A stretch of DNA of 49,433 bases, taken from assembly GCA_004335835.1 (NCBI GenBank), contig RWJK01001431.1, positions 79,862 to 129,294 on the forward strand. The letters are read 5' to 3'. This DNA is from Scenedesmus sp. ARA3 (Eukaryota; Chlorophyta; Chlorophyceae; Sphaeropleales; Scenedesmaceae). A program made the translations under genes and the position numbers. Each line of letters opens with the position of its first letter. Positions within the stretch are counted from its first letter, which is position 1. The notes under the pieces were generated by a model. It was not told where the DNA came from. It made no database searches and was given only the letters and a program-made list of their open reading frames with translations. Of this stretch, positions 1 to 9,286 are shown piece after piece.

Positions 1-57
<57 letters not shown>
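1..57. repeat. (CAG)19 microsatellite at the window edge
   Basis: Nineteen uninterrupted CAG triplets open the window. On the + strand they could encode Gln, Ser or Ala runs. An open frame continues for a short distance past the tract, but no recognisable protein follows. It may be the end of an exon cut by the window edge, or plain non-coding repeat. Confidence 0.95.
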
Positions 58-58
<1 letters not shown>

Positions 59-939
59 CTGCTAAGATTCGGGCTGCTGCCTGGTATCAGCTTGATCTAG
101 GGGTGACGCAACCCAGCTGCGGGCTATGCAACTTCAAATCTTGCCATTATGCTGCACAAAGCACGCAACCGATCACAGCTGACAGCCCTGCTAGCTTGTG
201 CCTTAGCCTCGAATGTAAAACATTCGAGAAGCCAAACATGTGCCGCATGGCACCTCAGGATCCCTGCACAGCCTGCACTGCGCTCTTCCCGCCCGTCTAC
301 CCCAGGCGCTGCAGTGCTCACATTCAATGTAATCGTCTGCACTACTTCCTTGTCGCCATCTATTGCTTTGCCCATCATACCGCAGGTGCATCCTGCTCTG
401 CTTTTGCAGCAATATTTGGCAGCGGCTAATCATGCAGCTTGTTTGCCCTTGACCAGCTGCATGACGGCCCGTGCACGGTGCAGCCGCCGCGGCTATTGAG
501 CAGCTGCCGCTGCATGCATTTTTTCCTGCTTCTGGCCTACACCAACAAGTAAAAACATGCATATCCATTGAGAGGATTGAAAAGTCTTTGCGGCTTTCCG
601 GGCGCCGCGTGTTGCCGTGTGGGAGGCGCTGCCACTGGGACGAAGGTCACTTCAAAAAGCAGTGTGACCTTCCAACAGCCAACAGTCCTAACCGACTATT
701 GCCCCTTGTCAAGCAGCTACGCTTCTGCTATAAATGCACGCTCGCAATTTTGGGATTCCAGGAATTGTACAGCTTGTCATCAGCGGTAAGCCTGCTGTTC
801 GTGTCTGCCACCCAACCGAACATCGGGTACTTCATTACCGATTGCCACAGCCAGCAACTGAGCTGCCAGCTCACAGGCCTACCTTTGAACTTGATCGATT
901 CAATTTGGTAACTCGAAGCCACGATTTCACGGCCTTACG
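58..939 (+). other. Intergenic / 5' flank of ankyrin gene A with a copy of the shared leader block
   Basis: I see no convincing gene here; the open frames are short and composed of low-complexity or Cys-rich noise. Roughly 566-710 resembles the block found upstream of ankyrin genes B, C and D. The shared pieces are a GGCGCCGCG..GGAGGCGCTGCCACTG..GACGAAGGT stretch, then GTGACCTTCC and CAGCCAACAG. In A the splice-donor-like GAAGGTGAGTT of the B and C copies reads GAAGGTCACTT, so it is lost. Confidence 0.5.
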
Positions 940-3497
940 ATGATTGGCAGAGCCGTGCTGCCAGTGGCCCTGCTGCTGCTGCTGGCCTGTTCACCCAGCC
1001 ACAGCAGCCCTCTGCACGAAGCTGCGGTCAACCAAGACATAGTGCTGCTCAAACAGCTGCTAGACAGCGGCAAATACGACGTGAATGAACGGGACGCCAG
1101 CGGCAGGACCCCACTGGTTGCTGCGTTGACGACATGCAGTGAGTTGCTGCAGCGCAGCACTGCATGATGCAGAAGCACACAGCTCTAAAGGCCAGCTGGC
1201 TCGACCGGTGTGTGCTGCAAAAGTAGGGCCCAATTTCAGCAGCAGCCTTCATGCCTCCGAGTAGACACCTGTTAAGCCGAGATGTGAACAGGCAGGCTGT
1301 TCAGTGCCGCACTACAGCGGCTGTCACTGTAGCTACAGCTGGTACTCCTGACTGCCTCTGCCTCTGCAGCGGTGCTGTTTGGCCAGGCTTCAAGCTAACG
1401 TCTTGCAACGGACCTGATCCTGCTTTTTGCAGGCAACTACACAACAGACCGCTTCCCTCGCATGGTGCCGAATGGCGAGCTGCATTTCTGCGCCACAGGC
1501 ACTGCACACGGCACCTCTGCTATCCTCATCTGTGGTGGCGCTGATGTCAATGTTGATGTGTTCCCGAAGGAGCGCCCCGGCTACAAGCTGGTGCACCTTG
1601 CAGCCTGCAGCGGTGCCAACGACATCTACGTGAGTGGAACAACAGCAGAGGCAGCAACAACAGCGGCGGCGGCAGCTGCAGCTGGTGGTTGATGACACAT
1701 GCTGTACTGAGCAGACAGACAGTTGCATAGCCGCACACTGCACTGTTGCCAACATCCGTTTCACCTGTGTGCTGCCAGCAGCACCAAGCATACGGGTCAC
1801 ACCCAATCACCACCACAGTGACAGGATGGCAGCAACCAAGTTACAAAAACAAACCCTTAAGCTGTCAGACTCTGACCATCAAGCAACCTTGGAGGTGAAC
1901 AGGGTGTCTGACTGCACCTGATCAACAGTTTCTTCCATGCTGCCGCCGCTGCCACACAGGAACTGTTGACCGGGGGTGCTGACCCCAACGCCCGCTACCG
2001 CCTGCCTGACGGCCGCACCGTCACGCCGCTCACCTATGCAGCAATCTGTGCAGGGGCTGGCAAGAACAGCACCGAGTACGGATACCAAGCTGTCTCCATT
2101 CCCACGCTGCTGCGAGAAGGTGCGCTGGGAAGGATGCGCGGCCTGGGGCAGCGAAAGGCAACAAACTGCACACTTCAAGTTTAGTTTGCTGCTGTGCATG
2201 GCACACCAGCTTCAGCCTGGCGTGGCAGGCAGATGGCTGCATCCAGGCTGCGGTATACCGACCTCTAGATGATGATGTAGCTGAGGTGTGGTATAACAAA
2301 TGCCAGCGCCACTGCGCATGTAACGCACCTGCTCGCCTTTGCCGCCACAACACAGAGTCGCTGCTCACACAATCACCGTGTAATTTTGTACTGTGCATTA
2401 TTTCCTGCAGGCGCCGACCCGCTGCCCTTTGGCTACGGCACCCCTCCCAGCGCCCTCATGAACCCCAAACCGCATCCGCTGTCACATTGCAACAAGCCGG
2501 GTGCCTGCAGCGCAGCAGAGGTGGACCGCATCTGGAATGCTGCGTGGACTAGTGGCAAACCCATTCCGGGTGACTTGGTGTATGGCCTTTGGAGACAGCT
2601 GTGGGATGCACAAGAGGCAAAGCACTCACACCCCAAATGGCAGCAGCTGCAGATGCAGATACCAGGCCTGGCAGCCCTAGGTCTGCCGCAGTGCCAGACT
2701 TCAGACTGCCAAGACAGGTGGGTGCACTGCTGAAGTTGTCGCTGGTGGGCCTGCTAGAGGCGGCCTGCAGCAGTCACGCTAGCTCAGCCAGAAGTGCATC
2801 TGCTGAGCAGGCAGAAGTGCATCTGCTGAGCAGCCAGAAGTGCATCTGCTGAGCAGGCAGAAGTGCATCTGTTGAGCAGCCAGAAGTGCATCTGTTGAGC
2901 AGGCACAGACGCTGAAGCACAGCAAGAGCAGCAAGAGCAGCAGCAGCAGCAGCAGTTAGCTGATGGCACTGCTGTCTCAGTAGCAGCAGCATTAATAGCA
3001 GCAGCAACAGCGGCAGCAGCAGGATGAACTTGCTTGCAATCGCCAGCAGTGAGTAATTCACTGTGAGCATGATACCTGCCACAGCTGGCAAGCATTTTGT
3101 ATCACTGCAGGGAGAGTTGCAGGCTGCAGCTGTGAGCAGCAGCGGTCAGTGCATTCAACCAGCGCGCCCTTAGTGACGCGTGTAGTGTCAGTGGCAGCTT
3201 GATCGTGGCACCATGAGTTAACGGTGTCTGCAGGAGTAATGGGAGCACCGCCAATGCTGCGGGAGGTTGCGTCAGCGTCATGGTGGCTGCTGTTGCTGCT
3301 GCAGGTTCAAGGTCGCCCGCCACGATTACATGTGCAAGTCCACTGACCTTGCCATCAAGAACGAGCTCTGGTGGCGCAAGCAGGCTAGAAAAGAGGCCAA
3401 GGCGAAGCCTGCTGGCAAGCCGCCAAACCAGCAGCAGCAGCAGCAGCAGCAGCCTGTCAAGCAATCAGGCCGGCGTCTGAGGGCTGCAGCAAAGTAG
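940..3497 (+). CDS. Secreted ankyrin-repeat protein, paralogue A (short form)
   Basis: Five exons: 940-1138, 1433-1629, 1960-2119, 2411-2717, 3305-3497. All use GT-AG with matching phase and give 351 residues. The N-terminus has a signal peptide (VLPVALLLLLACSPSHSS), then ankyrin units starting SPLHEAAVNQDIVLLKQLL, AILICGGADVNVDVF and ELLTGGADPNARYRLPDG. Exon 4 carries the family block ADPLPFGYG...HCNKPGACSAAEVDRIW. Paralogues B, C and D continue into a second ankyrin module of about 290 residues. A instead ends in a 64-codon exon (VARHDYMCKSTDLA, then Lys-rich and Gln-rich) that resembles only the linker before that module. The partner and role are unknown; entry into the secretory pathway is inferred. 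Tandem with gene B. Confidence 0.8.
2790..2904. repeat. 23-bp tandem repeat, 5 units
   Basis: Five consecutive 23-bp units (consensus AGAAGTGCATCTGCTGAGCA then GGC or GCC) lie in the last intron of ankyrin gene A. Units differ at only a few positions (GGC/GCC ending, CTGCTG/CTGTTG), so the array is recent. Confidence 0.95.
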
Positions 3498-3793
3498 AGA
3501 GTGTACGACGATGCCATTGCTTGTTTTAGGTCATGTGTGTGCAGCAATGGCAGTGATGCTGCCCAGGTGATGCTACTGTAGGTGTAGGTGATGTTACTGT
3601 AGGTTGATGGTTGGCTTCGCTGCATTTGCAGACAGCATTGATTGAGCCTGTCATTGGCTCCCCAATCGGGCTAGGTGACCTGTGTTTACGTTCCAATCAG
3701 TGGAAAATGGTGTGATGCTGCTGGCTTCCAGCAGCCAGCGCAAGAATGAACCTAGGGGATTGCAGATTCCTGCTGTGTTGCAACATGGCGCCA

Positions 3794-3798
3794 TGTAA
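3794..3798 (+). terminator. TGTAA polyadenylation-type signal after ankyrin gene A
   Basis: TGTAA is the usual poly(A) signal of chlorophyte algae. This is the one I noticed after the stop codon of gene A, 297 bases downstream on the same strand. Confidence 0.35.
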
Positions 3799-4907
3799 CA
3801 CGCGACACCCAGCCGTCATATGAGCGAGCGAGCAGGGCATGAAGGTGTTGCAGTGGCCTGTGCTAATATGCGATACAGCCACCTACCAGCCCTTTGTGAA
3901 TGCTTGTTACGGGTGTCTGCAGCGTGCAGTGATGCTCTGGTTGTCGCGCAGCCTGCACATCATCAAGCTCTGTGCACTATTAATACTTTTAAAGAGTCAG
4001 CCAAGAACAGACAGATTCCAGCAGCAGCTGCTGCTGCTGCTGCTGCTGCTGCTGCGCATTGGCGCAGCGTGCTGGGCAAACGCTTCTACCGCATTGATGT
4101 TGGGCGCGGAACTGCCTCACTGTTTGCCTAGCCACGTTTCTGCGCTGTTCAAACTTGAAACCAGTCACACACTAGTTCCACAACTGCTGAATGTACATCA
4201 CCGGTGGCTCGTCTTCTATGCAGTATCTCCCGCCAGAATGGAGGCTCCAGTGGATCGGATGCAGTCAGATGACTTCATCGCCGTGGCCAGCCGTGAAGCG
4301 ACAGCAATCTCAGCCGTCTACTGCGCAGTTAAGTAGCATGCTTTGCTTGGGCTGCTTGCCAAGCAGTGGGCTGGAACACGATGGCAGTGCAGCACAGTGC
4401 TGAGCAACTGTATGCAGCTGCCGCTGCCTAGTGTGAACAGCAAACGATGTGTACAGACTACACGTAGGGCTCTGGACCTCTGAAGACCAGCTACTTCGCC
4501 GAAGCTGGACATTTAAAAAATCGTGCTAAAAATGTAGTTTTTGTGTGTGATGCCGGCTTTTTATCGTATGGGTGACGCTGCCACTGAGGAGAAGGTGAGT
4601 TCACAGAGCGGGATGATCATCGCCATGACCTTTAAAGAGCGGGACGACCTTCCGCCAACCAACACCTTCCCAAACAACCTATTATACCATAATAAGCAGC
4701 TGAAACCAGCCGATTGGTTAGTGCTGGTTTATGAATCAGCACGGCTAATCACTTTTTCAAGTTGCTGTCCGCGTCTGCAATTTGAACTGGCGTCAAGTGC
4801 AAAGTTCCGAACCGGCGATCTACTTGCCTGCTTTGAGCTGCCCGACGGGACGGACGTTGTTTTTGAGTGATTCTTGCCTAGCATAGTTCAGGATTTAGGT
4901 ATGCGAC

Positions 4908-4920
4908 CGAATCGGGTCAC
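4908..4920 (+). promoter_or_regulatory. Conserved CGAATCGGGTCA motif abutting the ankyrin start codon
   Basis: CGAATCGGGTCAC lies directly before the ATG of gene B. Nearly the same string precedes the starts of gene D (minus strand, plus coordinates 33897-33909) and gene C (38181-38192). Conservation just outside the coding region suggests a translation- or transcription-start element kept through the duplications. In B an in-frame ATG at 4901 would make the motif coding, so the start is not fully settled. Confidence 0.45.
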
Positions 4921-4921
4921 T

Positions 4922-7565
4922 ATGGATGGCAGAGACCTGCTGCTGCCAGTGGCCACGCTACTGCTGCTGCTGGCCTGCACACCCAGCCACAGCAGCCCCC
5001 TGCACGATGCTGCGGTCAACCAGGATATCGTGCTGCTGCAGCAGCTGCTGGACAGCCGCAAGTACGACGTCAACGGGCTTGATGCCAGCGACAGGACCCC
5101 TCTGGCTGCTGCACTGGCAAAATGCAGTGAGCTGCTGCTGCAGTGCAACAAGCCGACTGGCTGCTCAGCAGGTTGAGGGTCACAGCGTGTGCTGCATGCC
5201 TGGTTCTTGAAGTGCTCCAGCAGCAAACATCACACTGCAGCCTGCTGCTGAACGCACTGCTGTTCCTTCAGGCTCAGGTGTTAGCGTGCTGGTAGCAGAG
5301 TGCATGCACTTCTGATCTGCTAGTGAAACTGTAGGCAGCTAAGGATCACGGCCTGCTGGGCTGCTGCCTGCAGGCAACGACACAAGGCGCTTTGCTGATG
5401 TGATGACACACAAAGACCTCGGATTTTGCGTCGGCAGCCTCGAATACGGCATTTCAGCGGCCTTGGTGTGTGCAGGCGCTGACGTGAACGTCGACGTGTC
5501 TCCAAAACAGCACCCCGGCTACAAGCTTGTACAATTTGCGGCTTGCACCAGCTCTGGCGACCTCCGAGTAAGCAGCAGCACAGCAGCTCCGTGGCTGTTG
5601 CGTGTGCTGCGTAAACTGTGCTTTGCTGTGAAACAGGCCAGTACACAACTGCAGCTGCACTTCTGCTAGCCGTGGTTCCACAAGCTTGTCACCTGCAACA
5701 TCAGTCACGCCAGGGCGCCAGGGTGAACACCTGCGAAAATGCCAGCCCTACGCACCGTCCTGCTGCTCAGACCAGAAGTTGTACGGTCTCTTGATGCCTG
5801 ATGCTGCATGCTGCCTGTGCTGCGCAGAACTTGCTGGCGGGCGGAGCTGACGCCAACGCGCCGTACCGCCTGCCTGACGGACGGGGCGTCACGCCGCTGG
5901 GCGGCACTCTGCGCAGCAACTAAAATAGAAACCTCGGTGACAAAAACTTGGGAGAACACCGAGGGTTATGGTTGCCCACGCTGCAGCCTTGAGCCGCTGC
6001 TAGATGCAGGTGGGACGCAGGAAGCAGACGGTGCACCACACATGGTGCGGCTGCGTCGCCTGCAGCGCACTACACTTGGGTTATAAGTGTGCGCAGGGGC
6101 TGCAGTGCTCCTATGCCGCACACTGGCACGGCATGGACAGCACCCGCTCGAGTTTGGCGCAATGCTGCACACGTACCCAAATCTGCGTACACTATTTGTT
6201 TCTGCAGGCGCTGACCCACTTCCCTTTGGCCCAGGTTCTCCGACAAGCGCGCTGCTCCTCCCCCAGCCACCCTCGCTGTCACGCTGCAACAGGCCGGGCG
6301 CCTGCAACGCTGCGGAGGTGGTGCGCATCTGGGATGCCAGCTGCGATGGCGCGCCATCCGTTGAAGCTTGGCCACGGTCATATTCACAACTTTATGTTGA
6401 ATATACATACTGGAGGGCCCTGTGGGACGCGCAGGAGGCCAAGGCAGCTGCCCCTGACATGAAGCCGGAGCTGGCTGACTGGTGGGTGCTGCCACTGGCC
6501 CCATTATTGTGATGTTGCGCTACAGGCCGCAGTGGAAGAGCTGTTAACCATGGCAATTAGCCGAGAGTGTGGACAGCGCTGCGTGTGCAATGGGGGCGCT
6601 GTCAGTGATATGGTGTGTCTCGTCACAGACTCTCTGCTCTTGCTTCTGCAGGGTTGAGAGCGGCCGCCTGGCCTGGGTAGTGCATGGCCTCACGCCACTG
6701 ATGTTAATGCTGTTGCAGGATCAAGCGCGGCAAGGCTGAAGCCTGTGAGGAAGCCAATTATGCCCTCGACGCAGAGCTCACCAACCGCAAAGAGGCCGCG
6801 GAGCAGCTGCGTTACGTGCGCGCCTACCCGCTGCATGCGGCCGTGGCTGCCAACAACTTGACCGCTGTCACCGCACTACTGACATCCGGCAAGATTGATG
6901 TGAACAGCAAGGATGACAAGGGCCTAACACCCCTGCAAGCTGGCATGGCGTGCCGCGAAATCGACGATTCCCGGGACTTCCACTGGGAGTGCTTCCCGCA
7001 GATTGAGCTTGAAGTTGCGGAGTACCTTGTCAGCAAGGGCGCGGATGCGCGAACTGCTGTGGAACCACGCAGCGGCTACACGCTGCTGCATCAGGCTGCG
7101 ATGTATCGGCTGACTGAGCTGGTGAAGGCGCTGCTGAAGGGTGGCGCTGACCCCAACGCTGTGTACTACGCTAAGTTTGTCAGGGCCCTGAAAGGTGACA
7201 CGCAGCGGGACCCGCAGACGCCCCTCATGCAGGCAGCGCACCTCTGCACATACGACTACAGGGACTTTTTTGGCGGCAATTACATTCCTGATCTAGACTC
7301 CACAATCGCGGCACTGTTTGATGCCGGTGCGAGCGTGCTGCTGTTTGGCACGCAACGCCCGCTGACGAGCATCTTCAAGGTGCCTGACAGTGCACAGAAG
7401 TGTGTGAAGATTGGCGCGTGCAGTGAAGCACGGGTGCAGGCAGCACTGCAGGAGTTCACGAGTGAGACCTGCGCATCGTCCTTCCTGCTGCTGTGGCGGC
7501 TGCAGGAGAAGCAGGCGGCGGCTGCAGCCGGCAAGCCAAAGCAGCCGCAGCCTGCCGAACAGTAG
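4922..7565 (+). CDS. Secreted ankyrin-repeat protein, paralogue B, frameshifted in exon 3
   Basis: Exons 4922-5126, 5374-5567, 5828-6009, 6208-6481, 6719-7565. The start at 4922 is aligned with the paralogues; in-frame ATG 4901 is an alternative. A signal peptide (LLLPVATLLLLLACTPSHSS) precedes ankyrin units (SPLHDAAVNQDIVLLQQLL; VCAGADVNVDV). The ADPLPFGPG block and a second ankyrin module follow, with AYPLHAAVAANNLTAVTALL and GYTLLHQAAMYRLTELVKALL. Exon 3 is 182 nt where phase demands 1 mod 3. After GVTPL the frame hits TAA at 5921-5923. Comparison with D shows five bases missing near 5893-5900, and the original frame is open again downstream. As read, the protein stops at about 164 residues. 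With the five bases present it would be 568. Recent pseudogene, unusual splicing and sequencing error are all possible. Confidence 0.75.
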
Positions 7566-9286
7566 GGCCGGCGCCGGAGGCTGCCGTCCGTCCGGCACCG
7601 TGCGCAACTTCCAAAAGTTGGATTCATGTGCATCACGCACGCGTGTTTGTGACATCCAGGTGGTGGCCAACGTGTTTGCACTGGATGTGATGGTTGTTTG
7701 GTTGTGTGGCTGCGCAATTTCAAGGTTGCGCCCATGCGTGTCCGCATGCGCAGCTTGAGGACTACGGACTTGTAGTACCAGTGTACTGCGGCTGGACTGC
7801 AACACAGTGCCACGTCATGTGGCATTTGGCGCGCCACGTTGCCAACGGCATGCCTTGTATGGCTCATTGTCAGTAAGCACACCATATGGTGATGGCCACT
7901 TGTTGCTCAGCAGCGCTTCTGAGTGACCAGAGGAGTTCAGGAGCTTGGGCAGAGTGAGACTGTAGTTTACACAAAACCCCACTGTGATGGGTTCCAGGTT
8001 TACCTGAATACTATTCACATAGTATGTTACTTGCCAAAGCAAGGTCCTTGAAAACCATGCACTTGCGGATGCACACATTGCTGCATGCTGTGGCCCACCC
8101 GACCACTGAGGTGCAGCCACGATGCTGTCGCCAGATGCAGTTGCTACGCTGGTCAGCAACACCAGCTGCAATCTGCCCCAGCACCGCTCCACCTCACCAC
8201 TCCAACAAAAGAAGAAGAACAGAACACCACCAAAAACAAGACAATGCCCCGCTCAGCAGCTAGCAGCACGCCTGCAGCAAAGCAGAGAGGCTGCTGTTTG
8301 CTGCAAGCGAGCCGCTGCTCGCTACCTTGCAGGACATGCTTCAACAAACCACATGGCAACGGCTGCTGCCCTACTCAGCACTGCTGCTGCTGCAGCTGCT
8401 GCGCTGACGATGCTGCCCGTTGCCGCCCCAAGTCCGAAGGCACGTCTGCCACTCAACACACTTTGTACACACCGACATTTCCAAGCAGGATGCATCAGGG
8501 CCGGCGGCAGCCCACCGCGCAGCCCACCAGTCGTCCAGCATGCACCACGCCATACGCCAACCGCCATGCATCTGCTGACCTTGATTAAGCGAAAGCACAG
8601 CCGCACAGGCGCGCGCAATAGACAGCGACACAGCAGGCTCCAGAGATGTGCTCGCAGCAAAACAAATCAGGTCTGCATGCGCATTACGCTCGTGATCGCT
8701 CACAGCCAGCCCTGCCCCACAAGCACTGCACTGCAAACACCGTGCGGAGCTTGCAGCTGGCAGGGGTGCAGTCGCTTGCCGCTGCATATGCAGCACACAG
8801 GAGGCTGCACAACCACCAACAAATAGAGCCGGGCCGCTGCACCATGCGGCACAGCACACCAACAATGGATCTGCATGCCAGGGCCAGCACGAATCCCCTG
8901 CAGATGATGTGTCACCACTGCTTATGTTGCTGCTGTCGCACACACACCAGGCAGCTGCCTTGCTGCTCCCCTACGCCACGCGCATGCGAGCATGGCCACG
9001 CACTGCTGCACTACTACCCTGCTTATGGCGGCTCCTGCAGGTGCAAAAACGCACCAGCTGAAGCGCCGCGCTGCTGCCTAATGGATCATAACGCACACGC
9101 ATCCTGCCACGCTCATCTCACACGGCGCTGCTCAGCACCCACTACTCACTCGACACGCGCAGCACCCAACTGCGCACACACTCCCTGCTTGCAGGAAAGC
9201 GCCGCCCGCTTGCAGGAAACGCAAGTCCTCTTGCAGGAAAGCGCCTTGCTTGCAGGAAAGCGTCCCTCTTGCAGGAAAGCGGGCGC
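7566..9286. other. Convergent 3' flank between ankyrin gene B and CRD1; no gene seen
   Basis: Both neighbours end towards this 1.7-kb stretch. Several long open frames exist (for example 8122-8826 + and 8371-8943 -). Their translations are His/Thr/Ala/Cys-rich with no domain, and they overlap one another on both strands. A TTACA at about 7971-7975 reads TGTAA on the minus strand and could end a long CRD1 3' UTR. Confidence 0.5.
9188..9281. repeat. CTTGCAGGAAAGCG repeat, 5 units at 19-21 bp spacing
   Basis: Copies start near 9188, 9209, 9229, 9249 and 9268. The array touches the stop codon of CRD1 (TAA at 9287-9289 on the minus strand), so it would form the first ~100 nt of the 3' UTR. On the sense strand each unit reads CGCTTTCCTGCAAG, a pyrimidine tract ending in AG. 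Confidence 0.85.

Larger units (their letters stand above)
3498..4921 (+). other. Intergenic between ankyrin genes A and B
   Basis: Contains a TGTAA signal at 3794-3798 (likely 3' end of A) and a CAG/CTG run near 4020-4056. A second copy of the shared leader block lies at about 4540-4700. It includes GGTGACGCTGCCACTGAGGA, a good donor-like GAAGGTGAGTT, and CGGGACGACCTTCCGCCAAC. The block could be an untranslated first exon or promoter common to the family. An open frame at 3839-4336 is interrupted by a Leu run and matches nothing I know. Confidence 0.5.

Noticed and set aside
3839..4336. 165-codon frame between ankyrin genes A and B
   Set aside because: Contains a CTG-derived Leu run, no family resemblance, and no homologous frame beside the other ankyrin copies.
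9188..9281. Short regularly spaced repeats as CRISPR-like
   Set aside because: Only 14-nt units with 5-7-nt gaps, in a eukaryotic 3' UTR; a minisatellite is the simpler reading.
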